DNA of 64,000 bases from the NCBI RefSeq assembly GCF_001314995.1, contig NZ_CP012938.1, forward strand, positions 2,356,001-2,420,000. Reading direction: 5' to 3'. A program made the translations under genes and the position numbers. The notes beneath the pieces are model-generated. The model made no database searches and was not told where the DNA came from. It saw nothing but the letters and a program-made list of their open reading frames with translations. Numbering within the stretch: position 1 is the first letter of the stretch; the number at the start of each line of letters is the position of its first letter. Source of the DNA: Bacteroides ovatus. GTDB taxonomy: Bacteria > Bacteroidota > Bacteroidia > Bacteroidales > Bacteroidaceae. Of this stretch, positions 41,904-51,409 are shown piece after piece.

Positions 41904-42515
41904 ATGCAATACAATACTCAACAGAAAAGAATGCCGCTTCCCGAATACGGACGTAGCATCCAGAACATGGTAGATTATGCGTTGACCATTCAGGATCGTG
42001 CAGAACGTCAGCGTTGTGCCAACACCATCATCAACATTATGGGAAATATGTTCCCCCATTTGCGTGATGTACCCGATTTCAAGCACAAGCTTTGGGACCA
42101 CCTGGCTATCATGTCCGGTTTTGAGCTGGATATTGACTATCCGTATGAAATCATCCGCAAGGACAATCTGGTGACCCGCCCGGACCATATCCCCTACTCC
42201 ACTGCCCGTATGCGTTACCGTCACTACGGACATACGCTGGAAGTACTGATAAAAAAAGCGATCGAATTCCCTGAAGGAAACGAAAAGAGAAACCTGATTG
42301 CCCTTATCTGCAACCACATGAAAAAGGATTACCTGGCATGGAACAAAGATACAGTGGACGACAAAAAGATTGCCGAAGACCTGTACGAACTGTCTAACGG
42401 GGAACTCCAAATGACCGACGATATCGTCCGGCTGATGGCAGAACGCCTGAATCAGAACTACCGTCCGAAGACGAACTATACCAACAATCGTCAAAACAAT
42501 AAAAGAAGATACTAA
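41904..42515 (+). CDS. DUF4290 protein
   Basis: 203 residues. The sequence MQYNTQQKRMPLPEYGRSIQNMVDYALTIQDRAERQRCANTIINIMGNMFPHLRDVPDFKHKLWDHLAIM is characteristic of DUF4290, a family confined mainly to Bacteroidetes and conserved next to murA. All-helical, soluble and without a known activity. The C-terminus is Asn/Arg-rich (NQNYRPKTNYTNNRQNNKRRY), suggesting a nucleic-acid or membrane contact. It lies 36 bp after tsaB and 29 bp before murA. Confidence 0.88.
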   Translation: MQYNTQQKRMPLPEYGRSIQNMVDYALTIQDRAERQRCANTIINIMGNMFPHLRDVPDFKHKLWDHLAIMSGFELDIDYPYEIIRKDNLVTRPDHIPYSTARMRYRHYGHTLEVLIKKAIEFPEGNEKRNLIALICNHMKKDYLAWNKDTVDDKKIAEDLYELSNGELQMTDDIVRLMAERLNQNYRPKTNYTNNRQNNKRRY

Positions 42516-42544
42516 ACACTTTATACTTAATACTAAAAAAATTA

Positions 42545-43849
42545 ATGGCTTCATTTGTAATCGAAGGAGGACATCGGCTTAGCGGAGAAATCCACCCGCA
42601 AGGAGCTAAAAACGAAGTTTTGCAGATAATCTGTGCCACGTTGCTGACCGCAGAGGAAGTGACGGTGAACAATATACCTGACATTCTTGATGTCAACAAC
42701 CTGATTCAGCTCTTGCGGGAGATGGGAGTGACGGTTGCGAAGAAAGGCATTGATTCTTATAGTTTTAAAGCAGAAAATGTAGACCTGGCTTATTTGGAAA
42801 GCGATGAATTCCTAAAGAAATGTTCCAGTCTGCGAGGCTCTGTGATGCTTATAGGTCCCATGGTGGCACGTTTCGGCAAGGCATTGATTTCCAAGCCGGG
42901 AGGAGATAAAATCGGTCGCCGCCGTCTGGACACTCACTTTGTAGGTATTCAGAATTTAGGGGCCGACTTCCGCTACGACGAAGAGCGGGGTATCTACGAA
43001 ATAACGGCCGACAGACTTCAGGGAAGCTATATGCTACTGGACGAAGCATCTGTCACCGGAACAGCCAACATCGTCATGGCAGCCGTACTTGCCAAAGGTA
43101 CGACCACCATTTACAATGCCGCCTGCGAACCCTACGTGCAACAACTCTGCCGGTTACTCAACCGGATGGGAGCCAAAATCAGCGGTATCGCATCCAACCT
43201 GCTCACCATCGAAGGCGTGGAAGAACTGCACGGCACGCAACACACCGTACTGCCCGACATGATTGAAGTGGGCAGCTTCATCGGCATGGCGGCAATGACG
43301 AAAAGCGAAATTACCATCAAGAATGTTTCTTACGAAAATCTTGGAATCATCCCCGAGAGCTTCCGCCGTCTGGGCATCAAGCTCGAACAAAGAGGAGACG
43401 ATATTTACGTTCCCGCACAGGAAACATACCAGATAGAATCATTTATCGACGGCTCCATCATGACGATAGCCGACGCCACTTGGCCGGGACTGACTCCCGA
43501 CTTGCTAAGTGTGATGCTCGTTGTAGCCACACAAGCCAAAGGCAGCGTACTGATCCATCAGAAAATGTTCGAAAGCCGCCTGTTCTTTGTGGACAAGCTG
43601 ATCGACATGGGTGCACAGATCATTCTCTGCGACCCTCACCGCGCCGTAGTCATCGGACACAACCACGGCTTCAAGCTGCGCGGCGCCCGCCTGACTTCAC
43701 CGGATATACGTGCCGGTATCGCCCTTCTGATTGCCGCCATGAGCGCCGAAGGCACCAGTACCATTAGTAACATCGAACAGATAGACCGTGGTTATCAGAA
43801 CATCGAAGGACGTCTGAACGCTATCGGAGCCAGAATCACCCGGATATGA
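42545..43849 (+). CDS. murA: UDP-N-acetylglucosamine 1-carboxyvinyltransferase (Asp-type active site)
   Basis: 434 residues, an EPSP-synthase-fold enzyme catalysing the first committed step of peptidoglycan precursor synthesis (enolpyruvyl transfer to UDP-GlcNAc). Conserved parts: [15 protein letters not shown] (KN of the substrate site, about 21-35), [16 protein letters not shown], and [19 protein letters not shown]. The loop that holds the fosfomycin-reactive Cys115 in E. coli (PGGCTIG) reads PGGDKIG here, with Asp121 instead of Cys. This change is known to remove the fosfomycin adduct site, for example in mycobacteria. rimM overlaps its stop by 4 bp. Confidence 0.95.
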   Translation: MASFVIEGGHRLSGEIHPQGAKNEVLQIICATLLTAEEVTVNNIPDILDVNNLIQLLREMGVTVAKKGIDSYSFKAENVDLAYLESDEFLKKCSSLRGSVMLIGPMVARFGKALISKPGGDKIGRRRLDTHFVGIQNLGADFRYDEERGIYEITADRLQGSYMLLDEASVTGTANIVMAAVLAKGTTTIYNAACEPYVQQLCRLLNRMGAKISGIASNLLTIEGVEELHGTQHTVLPDMIEVGSFIGMAAMTKSEITIKNVSYENLGIIPESFRRLGIKLEQRGDDIYVPAQETYQIESFIDGSIMTIADATWPGLTPDLLSVMLVVATQAKGSVLIHQKMFESRLFFVDKLIDMGAQIILCDPHRAVVIGHNHGFKLRGARLTSPDIRAGIALLIAAMSAEGTSTISNIEQIDRGYQNIEGRLNAIGARITRI

Positions 43850-44388
43850 TAAAGAAAGAAGAAGTATACAAGATAGGATTATTCAATAAACCGCACGGCA
43901 TCCACGGCGAATTGCAATTTACCTTCACGGACGATATTTTCGACCGTGTGGACTGTGATTACCTGATATGCCTGCTCGATGGCATTTTCGTGCCTTTCTT
44001 CATCGAAGAATACCGCTTCCGTTCAGACTCCACCGCCTTGGTGAAACTGGAAGGAGTCGACAGTGCCGAACGTGCCCGAATGTTCACCAACATTGAAGTC
44101 TACTTCCCCGTGAAACACGCCGAAGAAGCGGAAGACGGCGAACTGTCCTGGAACTTCTTCATCGGTTTCCAAATGGAAGACATCCATCACGGACTTCTGG
44201 GAGAAGTCATAGATGTAGATACCACTACGGTAAACACCCTTTTCGTGGTTGAAGGAGCGGAAGAAGAGGAACTGCTCGTTCCCGCCCAGGAGGAATTTAT
44301 CGTAGGAATAGACCAGAAACAGAAACTCATCACGGTGGAACTTCCCGAAGGGTTGCTCAATCTGGAGGAATTGGAAGATGACCGGTGA
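43846..44388 (+). CDS. rimM: Ribosome maturation factor RimM
   Basis: 180 residues with the two RimM beta-barrel domains: [21 protein letters not shown] opens the N-terminal domain and [34 protein letters not shown] ends the PRC-barrel domain. It binds ribosomal protein S19 and helps process 16S rRNA. Its ATG overlaps the murA stop (ATGATAA). In other bacteria rimM sits with rpsP-trmD-rplS; here the partner is murA, so it is displaced relative to E. coli. Confidence 0.92.
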   Translation: MIKKEEVYKIGLFNKPHGIHGELQFTFTDDIFDRVDCDYLICLLDGIFVPFFIEEYRFRSDSTALVKLEGVDSAERARMFTNIEVYFPVKHAEEAEDGELSWNFFIGFQMEDIHHGLLGEVIDVDTTTVNTLFVVEGAEEEELLVPAQEEFIVGIDQKQKLITVELPEGLLNLEELEDDR

Positions 44389-44463
44389 GAACGAATCAAA
44401 CGATGAGCCGCTCATCCACTGAAAATAGTAAATAGTAAATCGTAAAAACAGTAAATACCCGAG

Positions 44464-45324
44464 ATGCCAAAGAGAAGACGAAGTAAAGCTTTCTGGAAAA
44501 ATTTCAAGTTCAAGTATAAACTAACGATCGTTAATGAAAATACACTTGAAGAAATTGTCGGACTTCGCGTATCCAAGCTCAATGGACTTTCCGTATTACT
44601 TTGCGTGCTGGCGGTACTTTTCCTGATCGCTTCCTGCATCATCACCTTCACCCCGCTGCGCAACTACCTCCCCGGATACATGAACAGTGAAGTCCGTACA
44701 CAAATCGTGGACAATGCCCTGCGTGTAGACTCTTTACAACAAGTGCTCAACAAGCAGAATCTTTACATCATGAACATTCAGGATATCTTCAGTGGAAAAG
44801 TATCCATCGACAGCGTGCAGACACTCGATTCACTGACCACTGCCCGCGAAGACACACTGATGGAACGTACCAAACGGGAAGAAGAATTCCGCCGTCAGTA
44901 TGAAGAGAATGAAAAATATAACCTGACCTCCATCACTTCCCAACCGGACGTGACCGGACTCATTTTATACCGTCCGACACGAGGTATGGTGTCCGACCAC
45001 TTCAATGCCGAGAAGAAACATTACGGCACCGACATCGCCGCCAATCCCAACGAAAGTGTATTGGCAACCATGGACGGGACCGTCATCCTAAGTACATACA
45101 CCGCCGAGACAGGTTATCTGATTGGCGTACAACATAACCAGGATTTAATTTCAATCTATAAACACTGCGGCTCCCTCCTGAAAAAGGAAGGTGAACGCGT
45201 GAAAGGAGGCGAAGCCATCGCTCTGGTAGGAAACAGCGGCACACTTAGTACAGGGCCGCACCTCCATTTCGAACTTTGGTATAAAGGTCATCCGGTGAAT
45301 CCCGAAAAATACATCGTATTTTAA
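44464..45324 (+). CDS. M23-family (LytM-type) metallopeptidase, membrane-anchored
   Basis: 286 residues. An N-terminal basic segment precedes a single membrane helix (about 38-62, GLSVLLCVLAVLFLIASCIITF), then a periplasmic coiled-coil-like stretch (VDNALRVDSLQQVLNKQNLYI). A C-terminal M23 domain has H-x(3)-D (KKHYGTDIAANP) and GPHLHFELWYKG. The catalytic pattern appears intact, so it should cut peptidoglycan cross-bridges or act as an activator of amidases. It is in the murA-rimM-dxr-rseP group, consistent with cell-envelope assembly. Confidence 0.87.
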   Translation: MPKRRRSKAFWKNFKFKYKLTIVNENTLEEIVGLRVSKLNGLSVLLCVLAVLFLIASCIITFTPLRNYLPGYMNSEVRTQIVDNALRVDSLQQVLNKQNLYIMNIQDIFSGKVSIDSVQTLDSLTTAREDTLMERTKREEEFRRQYEENEKYNLTSITSQPDVTGLILYRPTRGMVSDHFNAEKKHYGTDIAANPNESVLATMDGTVILSTYTAETGYLIGVQHNQDLISIYKHCGSLLKKEGERVKGGEAIALVGNSGTLSTGPHLHFELWYKGHPVNPEKYIVF

Positions 45325-45338
45325 GTGATAATAGAAAA

Positions 45339-46508
45339 ATGAATATAGAGACTAACAAAAAGAAAAAACAAATAGCTATCCTAGGCTCAACAGGCTCCAT
45401 CGGGACGCAGGCTCTGCAAGTCATCGAAGAACATCCCGACCTGTACGAAGCCTATGCGCTGACAGCCAACAACCGCGTGGAACTACTGATTGCCCAGGCA
45501 CGGAAGTTCCAGCCGGAAGTGGTAGTGATAGCCAACGAAGAAAAGTATTCCGAACTGAAAGAAGCATTGAGCGACCTGCCTATCAAAGTGTACGCAGGCA
45601 CAGACGCTATCTGTCAGATTGTAGAAGCAGGCCCCATCGACATGGTGTTGACAGCCATGGTCGGTTATGCCGGACTAAAACCAACCATCAACGCCATCCG
45701 CGCCAAGAAAGCGATTGCGTTGGCCAATAAAGAAACATTGGTAGTAGCGGGCGAACTGATTAATCAGTTGGCACAACAATATCGCACTCCGATTCTGCCG
45801 GTAGACTCTGAACACTCTGCTGTTTTTCAGTGTTTAGCGGGAGAAGTGGGTAACCCGATCGAGAAAGTGATATTGACAGCCTCCGGAGGTCCGTTCCGCA
45901 CTTGCACCTTGGAACAGCTGAAATCCGTCACAAAGACGCAAGCCTTGAAACATCCCAACTGGGAAATGGGAGCAAAAATCACAATCGACTCCGCTTCCAT
46001 GATGAATAAAGGTTTTGAGGTGATCGAAGCCAAATGGTTGTTTGGTGTTCAGCCCAGCCAGATCGAAGTGGTGGTGCATCCGCAATCAGTCATCCACTCG
46101 ATGGTGCAGTTTGAAGACGGAGCTGTCAAGGCACAACTTGGGATGCCAGATATGCGCCTGCCCATCCAGTACGCATTCTCCTACCCCGACCGTATCAGCT
46201 CTTCTTTCGACAGGCTCGATTTCTCCCAATGCACGAATCTGACGTTTGAGCAACCCGATACGAAACGGTTCCGCAACCTGGCACTCGCCTACGAAGCGAT
46301 GTACCGCGGAGGGAATATGCCCTGTATCGTCAATGCTGCCAATGAAGTAGTGGTAGCCTCTTTCCTGAAAGACGGCATCAGCTTCCTCGGCATGAGCGAC
46401 GTAATAGAGAAAACAATGGAACGGGTTGCCTTCATCGCCAATCCGACATACGACGATTATGTAGCTACGGATGCGGAAGCAAGGAAAATAGCAGCCAGTC
46501 TGATATGA
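45339..46508 (+). CDS. dxr: 1-deoxy-D-xylulose 5-phosphate reductoisomerase
   Basis: 389 residues, the length of DXR (IspC). N-terminal NADPH loop GSTGSIGTQALQVIEEHPD (about 15-33), ALANKETLVVAGELI, PVDSEHSAVFQCL, TASGGPFRT and KITIDSASMMNKGFEVIEAKWLF are all diagnostic. It converts DXP to MEP in non-mevalonate isoprenoid synthesis, supplying undecaprenyl and menaquinone side chains. It is followed by rseP after a 129-bp gap with a weak hairpin at 46576-46617. Confidence 0.96.
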   Translation: MNIETNKKKKQIAILGSTGSIGTQALQVIEEHPDLYEAYALTANNRVELLIAQARKFQPEVVVIANEEKYSELKEALSDLPIKVYAGTDAICQIVEAGPIDMVLTAMVGYAGLKPTINAIRAKKAIALANKETLVVAGELINQLAQQYRTPILPVDSEHSAVFQCLAGEVGNPIEKVILTASGGPFRTCTLEQLKSVTKTQALKHPNWEMGAKITIDSASMMNKGFEVIEAKWLFGVQPSQIEVVVHPQSVIHSMVQFEDGAVKAQLGMPDMRLPIQYAFSYPDRISSSFDRLDFSQCTNLTFEQPDTKRFRNLALAYEAMYRGGNMPCIVNAANEVVVASFLKDGISFLGMSDVIEKTMERVAFIANPTYDDYVATDAEARKIAASLI

Positions 46509-46575
46509 TCCGCTTCATCCCATTGATGAACAAAGAAAATAAAGAAATTGATTAGTATTAATATAAATTGAAAAT

Positions 46576-46617
46576 AGCCTTTATATCCTCTCTTCGGTAG
46601 AGAATTAGTTGAAGGCT
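46576..46617 (+). terminator. Hairpin in the dxr-rseP gap
   Basis: AGCCTT/AAGGCT outer stem with an inner CTCT-CTTCGGT-AGAG hairpin. It has no T-run, so it may be an attenuator or a processing site in place of a full terminator. Confidence 0.4.
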
Positions 46618-46637
46618 TTAAACTGTAAATAGACTAT

Positions 46638-47993
46638 ATGGAAACATTTTTGATTCGTGCCCTGCAATTGATTATGAGCTTATCCTTGCTCGTTATCGTT
46701 CATGAAGGCGGGCATTTTCTTTTTGCCCGTTTGTTTAAGGTGCGTGTAGAAAAATTCTGCTTATTTTTTGACCCTTGGTTCACCCTTTTTAAGTTCAAAC
46801 CCAAGAAAAGTGACACAGAGTATGCAGTAGGCTGGTTGCCATTGGGCGGTTATGTCAAAATAGCCGGCATGATTGATGAGTCGATGGATACCGAACAGAT
46901 GAAACAACCCGAACAACCGTGGGAGTTCCGTTCCAAGCCGGCGTGGCAACGTCTGCTGATAATGGTGGGTGGCGTACTGTTCAACTTCCTGTTGGCACTG
47001 TTCATCTACTCCATGATTCTTTTTGCATGGGGCGACCAATATATAAAGGTACAGGAAGCCCCTCTTGGTATGGAATTCAACGAGACTGCCAAAGCGGTAG
47101 GTTTCCAGGACGGTGATATCCTCCTTTCTGCCGACGGTGTTCCTTTCGAACGTTATGACGGCGACATGTTGAGCCAGATTGCCGATGCACGCGAAGTAAG
47201 CGTCATCCGTAACGGGGCAAAAGCCTCCGTCTATATCCCGGAAGACCTGATGCAACGCCTCTTGGCAGACAGTGTCCGCTTCGCCTCCTACCGTTTCCCG
47301 TACGTTATAGACAGCGTAATGGTGAACTCTCCTGCCGCACAAGCAGGAATCCAGGCAGGTGACAGCATCATCGCCCTGAACGGAACACCGATCTCTTTCT
47401 CCGACTTCAAAGAAGCGATGGCAGAACGTAAGAAAAACGAAGCAACCCTGCTCAAAGACAGCATAGATCCGCGTCTAATCACGCTGACTTATGTGCGTAA
47501 CGGTGCAACAGACACGCTAAGTATGCGTGTAGACTCCGCCTACCTGATGGGTGTAACCGCCTGTCTCGTCACAGACCGTCTGCTCCCTATGGTAAAAAAA
47601 GAATATGCCTTCTTTGAATCCTTCCCCGCAGGTGTCTCCCTCGGTGTGAAAACCCTGAAAGGCTATGTAGGAAACATGAAATACCTCTTCTCAAAAGAAG
47701 GAGCCAAACAACTGGGCGGCTTCGGAACGATCGGCAGCATCTTCCCCGCTACCTGGGACTGGCACCAGTTCTGGTATATGACAGCCTTCCTTTCCATCAT
47801 CCTGGCTTTCATGAACATCCTCCCTATCCCCGCATTAGACGGTGGCCACGTGCTCTTCCTCTTCTACGAGATGATAGCCCGCCGCAAACCGAGCGACAAG
47901 TTTATGGAATACGCCCAGATGACCGGTATGATTCTGCTCTTCGGTCTGTTGATATGGGCTAACTTCAATGATATTTTGCGATTCTTCTTCTAG
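46638..47993 (+). CDS. rseP: RIP metalloprotease RseP (site-2 protease)
   Basis: 451 residues. HEGGH (His22, Glu23, His26) in the first helix and PIPALDGGHVLF near the C-terminus are the zinc motifs. Two PDZ-like parts lie between (about 130-190, LSADGVPFERYDGDMLSQ; about 225-300, SPAAQAGIQAGDSIIALNGTPISFSDF). About four membrane helices. It cuts anti-sigma factors within the membrane and clears signal peptides. Most relatives in Bacteroidetes lie next to dxr, as here. A perfect terminator follows at 48038-48089. Confidence 0.94.
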   Translation: METFLIRALQLIMSLSLLVIVHEGGHFLFARLFKVRVEKFCLFFDPWFTLFKFKPKKSDTEYAVGWLPLGGYVKIAGMIDESMDTEQMKQPEQPWEFRSKPAWQRLLIMVGGVLFNFLLALFIYSMILFAWGDQYIKVQEAPLGMEFNETAKAVGFQDGDILLSADGVPFERYDGDMLSQIADAREVSVIRNGAKASVYIPEDLMQRLLADSVRFASYRFPYVIDSVMVNSPAAQAGIQAGDSIIALNGTPISFSDFKEAMAERKKNEATLLKDSIDPRLITLTYVRNGATDTLSMRVDSAYLMGVTACLVTDRLLPMVKKEYAFFESFPAGVSLGVKTLKGYVGNMKYLFSKEGAKQLGGFGTIGSIFPATWDWHQFWYMTAFLSIILAFMNILPIPALDGGHVLFLFYEMIARRKPSDKFMEYAQMTGMILLFGLLIWANFNDILRFFF

Positions 47994-48037
47994 CGAATAT
48001 AACAATAGAAAGATAGAGAAAACATATAAAAAGAATC

Positions 48038-48089
48038 ATCCCGGATGAAAAAGGTTTTAAAAACCAATTTTCATCCGGGATCTTTTTTT
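48038..48089 (+). terminator. Terminator of the murA-rseP group
   Basis: ATCCCGGATGAAAA/TTTTCATCCGGGAT, 14-bp perfect stem, followed by CTTTTTTT (48082-48089). The strongest terminator in the window. Confidence 0.93.
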
Positions 48090-48103
48090 ATTGTTGTTTG
48101 TCT

Positions 48104-48985
48104 TTAAATCTTCAACATCTTCTTCTCTCTCTCCAAATCCGTCTCATCCAACTTAGGTGAAGGCACCGTGCACGTTTTGATATAATCTCCCTCCTGACAC
48201 GTATAATTATAGTACACCTCCAATTCCGGAGTCAATTCCGCCCGCGGAACCAGACACCCTTCCATCTCCAGAAACTGATTAACATCCGTACTATCCGACT
48301 GTTTCACCAGTACAATACGACGCGCAATCGGATTATGATTGTAGTCCAGACAGAGATAAAGCCCTTTCAGCATATTCGGAAACTCATAATGCGGAAGTTG
48401 CAGGTAAATAGTCACCAGCGCAAACTGTGGCAAATCCCTTTCGTTGAACATCAGGTAAGAGTTCTGATGATTACTGATAATCCCGCTCCCCCAATGCACC
48501 GACTTATACGCATTAATCATCCCCACCTTCACATACTCATTATTCTCGGAAGCACAAATCATGTACGGCTCGATCTTCAAGCTATCCGTAGAAGACGACA
48601 AACTGTAACTAAGATACATACCGCTATAATTATACACCTCCTGCACAGACTCCTTCGCCTCTTTCCCCAGCAACTTGATAAAAGAGTTGCCACTCTCCGC
48701 CTCGCTCTGCACGTCCGGCTCCATCTCCTGAAGCAACAGCCTCACCGATCCCACATTATTTAATAAGCGTTTCTTGGAAACATTATTCACCAGTGCCAAA
48801 GCTTCATCCAGCGCCTCGTCCGGTGTGCGTGTTTTCAATAAGTCGATATAAGCGGGAAGCACACTCGAATACAAAGCAGACAACACACTCGGAGCCATAT
48901 CCACCCGGTCGGCAATTTCTTTCATCTTCACCCCGTTGTTGCGCAGGTACTCTATTCTTTTATAAATATCCGTAAGTTCGTCCAT
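48104..48985 (-). CDS. HTH protein divergent from the phosphonate operon
   Basis: 293 residues from the ATG at 48985 (MDELTDIYKRIEYLRNNGVKMKEIADRVDMAPSVLSALYSSVLPAYIDLL). The upstream ATG at 49051 would precede a plausible -7 box (TTCCTTTG, minus, about 49015). The first ~55 residues form a helix-turn-helix resembling lambda/MarR-type DNA-binding segments. The rest is mixed alpha/beta with no recognised domain (KIEPYMICASENNEYVKVGMINAYKSVHWGSG; LYLCLDYNHNPIARRIVLVKQS). It could regulate the divergent DUF5690-phnX-phnW operon, but no operator can be read. A role as an unrelated regulator is equally possible. Confidence 0.6.
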   Translation of the reverse strand: MDELTDIYKRIEYLRNNGVKMKEIADRVDMAPSVLSALYSSVLPAYIDLLKTRTPDEALDEALALVNNVSKKRLLNNVGSVRLLLQEMEPDVQSEAESGNSFIKLLGKEAKESVQEVYNYSGMYLSYSLSSSTDSLKIEPYMICASENNEYVKVGMINAYKSVHWGSGIISNHQNSYLMFNERDLPQFALVTIYLQLPHYEFPNMLKGLYLCLDYNHNPIARRIVLVKQSDSTDVNQFLEMEGCLVPRAELTPELEVYYNYTCQEGDYIKTCTVPSPKLDETDLEREKKMLKI

Positions 48986-49141
48986 GATTTTTCGGTTTGT
49001 TAATTGATTCCGTTGCAAAGGAATGACTAAGGTATTATGTTTGTATTGCATGAATATTACATTAATATTTCAGTACACTTAAAGGCTCATATATACAATA
49101 TGATTCATTGAAATTCATTTTTTCGTTCGCTCCGACACCCT

Positions 49142-49149
49142 TACTTTTG
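49142..49149 (+). promoter_or_regulatory. Promoter -7 box of the phosphonate operon
   Basis: TACTTTTG 25 bp before the DUF5690 ATG at 49175. TTTT instead of TTTG lies 19 bp upstream. The AT-rich region to the left (49050-49110) may hold binding sites. Confidence 0.6.
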
Positions 49150-49174
49150 CACCGGAAACAAAAAAAATAGCATT

Positions 49175-50512
49175 ATGAATTTCAAAGAAAAACTGTCGCC
49201 TTCGGCCCAAAAGAAACTTTCCGATTTACTCTTTATCCTTTATGCGGGAGGAGCGGCACTGCTATCCTATTCATTAGTCTACGCACTACGCAAACCGTTC
49301 ACCGCCGCCACGTTCGACGGCATGGAACTATTTGGTATGGACTATAAGATAGCCACCAGCATCATCCAGATATTCGGATATATGGTATCCAAGTTTATCG
49401 GGATCAAACTTATTTCCGAACTGAAGAGAGAAGGCCGCCTGAAATTCATTCTTGTTTCTATTTTAGTGGCCGAACTCTCTTTGGTTCTTTTCGGATGCCT
49501 ACCCCGCCCGTTCAATGTGTTGGCGTTGTTCTTCAACGGACTGTCGCTTGGCTGTATGTGGGGAGTCATCTTCAGCTTCCTCGAAGGACGCCGGGTGACG
49601 GATCTGCTCGCTTCCCTTTTCGGACTTAGTATCGCAGTCAGTAGCGGCACAGCCAAATCCATCGGACTTTTCGTTGTCGACACCCTGCATGTCAGTGAAT
49701 TCTGGATGCCTGCACTGATCGGTGCGGTAGCATTGCCCTTGCTGGCAGGACTGGGCTATATCCTCGATCACCTGCCCAAACCGACTGCCGAAGACAAAGC
49801 ACTGCGTGTGGAACGTGTCACTCTCAACAAACAACAACGCTGGAACCTGTTCCGCAGCTTTGCTCCCATATTGACACTGCTTTTCTTCGCCAACCTCTTT
49901 CTCACCGTTTTGCAAGATGTCAAGGAAGACTTTCTGGTGAAAATCATAGACGTCAATGCCGCCGGACTTTCCCCGTGGGTATTCGCCAAAGTGGACGGTG
50001 TAGTCACACTGATTATCCTAGCCATTTTCGCCACCCTGGCAGTGATGAAAAGCCACATCAAAGTACTTTCCGTTCTATTGACCCTTGTCATTGCGGGAGC
50101 AATCACACTTAGCACTGTGGCATTCAACTACCATACCCTGCAACTTTCTCCGCTCGTGTGGTTATTTATCCAGAGCCTCTGCCTCTATTTTTCTTACTTG
50201 AGCTTTCAAACCATCTTCTTCGACCGCTTCATCGCCTGTTTCCGCATCAAGGGAAATGTAGGTTTCTTCATAGCGATGGTCGATTCCATCGGCTACACAG
50301 GCACAGTGGTGGTATTGGTAGTGAAAGAATGTTTCAACCCGGATTTGAATTGGCTGGAATTCTACAATACGATGGCAGGGACAGTAGGAATCGTCTGCAC
50401 CTTTGCGTTCACCTTAGCAATGATTTATCTGACACAAAAATACAGAAAAGGGAAACAGGGTGAAATACGCGGGAACGAATCTTGCCCCGTCCCCTCCCTC
50501 GCTTCTTACTAA
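49175..50512 (+). CDS. DUF5690 membrane protein, likely 2-aminoethylphosphonate importer
   Basis: 445 residues with about 12 hydrophobic segments. The first loop has ALRKPFTAATFDGMELFGMDYK, which resembles the conserved segment of MFS phosphate-ester antiporters (UhpT/GlpT-like). DUF5690 is found in Bacteroidetes next to phnX and phnW. Those enzymes degrade 2-aminoethylphosphonate (AEP) in the cytoplasm, and no AEP ABC transporter is nearby, so DUF5690 is the obvious uptake candidate. Charged residues at the cytoplasmic end (KYRKGKQGEIRGNES) are consistent with an inward C-terminus. Confidence 0.8.
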   Translation: MNFKEKLSPSAQKKLSDLLFILYAGGAALLSYSLVYALRKPFTAATFDGMELFGMDYKIATSIIQIFGYMVSKFIGIKLISELKREGRLKFILVSILVAELSLVLFGCLPRPFNVLALFFNGLSLGCMWGVIFSFLEGRRVTDLLASLFGLSIAVSSGTAKSIGLFVVDTLHVSEFWMPALIGAVALPLLAGLGYILDHLPKPTAEDKALRVERVTLNKQQRWNLFRSFAPILTLLFFANLFLTVLQDVKEDFLVKIIDVNAAGLSPWVFAKVDGVVTLIILAIFATLAVMKSHIKVLSVLLTLVIAGAITLSTVAFNYHTLQLSPLVWLFIQSLCLYFSYLSFQTIFFDRFIACFRIKGNVGFFIAMVDSIGYTGTVVVLVVKECFNPDLNWLEFYNTMAGTVGIVCTFAFTLAMIYLTQKYRKGKQGEIRGNESCPVPSLASY

Positions 50513-50549
50513 TTTCTGACGAATAAACCAATATTATATAGAAACAAGA

Positions 50550-51335
50550 ATGAAAAAGATTGAATGTATTATTATGGACTGGGCTGGTACAGCCGTTGAC
50601 TATGGATGTTTTGCCCCCGTGGCTGCTTTTATCGAAGCATTTGCCGAAAAAGGACTGGTAATCGATGTTGTACAGACCCGCAAACCAATGGGACTACCCA
50701 AAATTCAACACATCCGCGAACTACTTTCCATGCCTGACGTGAACGAACAGTTTACCGCCCGTTACCAACGCGCCTGGACGGAAGAAGACGTGGTAGAACT
50801 AAACCGCCTTTTCGAGAAGCATCTCTTCGCCTCTCTCGAAAACTACACAGACCCTATTCCGGGAGTAATCCCAACTTTGGAAAAATTGCGTGCCGCAGGT
50901 ATTAAAATAGGATCGACCACCGGCTATACCCGCGAAATGATGGATGTAGTTCTCCCCGCCGCACAGGCAAAAGGATACCACGTGGATTATTGCGCCACTC
51001 CCAACCTACTTCCCGCCGGACGTCCCGCTCCTTACATGATTTTTGAGAACCTGACGAAATTAGCAGTCCCCAGCCTCGACGCCGTTATAAAAGTGGGTGA
51101 TACGATTGCCGATATTCTCGAAGGAGTGAACGCGAAAGTGTATAGTGTAGGCGTGATTCTCGGCAGCAATGAAATGGCACTTACCGAAGCAGAAACAAAA
51201 TCAATGCCTGCCTCCGAACCCGAAGCCCGCATCGCCGATGTCAAAGAGCGCATGCTTGCCGCAGGAGCTTCTTACGTGATACGCACTATCGAAGAACTTC
51301 CCGCACTGATTGAAACGATCAACGCCGGCAACTAA
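50550..51335 (+). CDS. phnX: Phosphonoacetaldehyde hydrolase (phosphonatase)
   Basis: 261 residues of the HAD superfamily. The nucleophile Asp is in [13 protein letters not shown] (about 8-20), with the Ala in DxA typical of phosphonatase. The cap domain has [15 protein letters not shown], containing the Schiff-base lysine region. [12 protein letters not shown] and [28 protein letters not shown] are HAD motifs 2-4. It splits the C-P bond of phosphonoacetaldehyde into acetaldehyde and phosphate. phnW follows 75 bp later. Confidence 0.95.
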   Translation: MKKIECIIMDWAGTAVDYGCFAPVAAFIEAFAEKGLVIDVVQTRKPMGLPKIQHIRELLSMPDVNEQFTARYQRAWTEEDVVELNRLFEKHLFASLENYTDPIPGVIPTLEKLRAAGIKIGSTTGYTREMMDVVLPAAQAKGYHVDYCATPNLLPAGRPAPYMIFENLTKLAVPSLDAVIKVGDTIADILEGVNAKVYSVGVILGSNEMALTEAETKSMPASEPEARIADVKERMLAAGASYVIRTIEELPALIETINAGN

Positions 51336-51409
51336 CATTCAAGCCCGCACCCAACAATCAGAAAAGAAACAAAATCATTTATTTATTCATTTCTAAAGAA
51401 AACATCATT

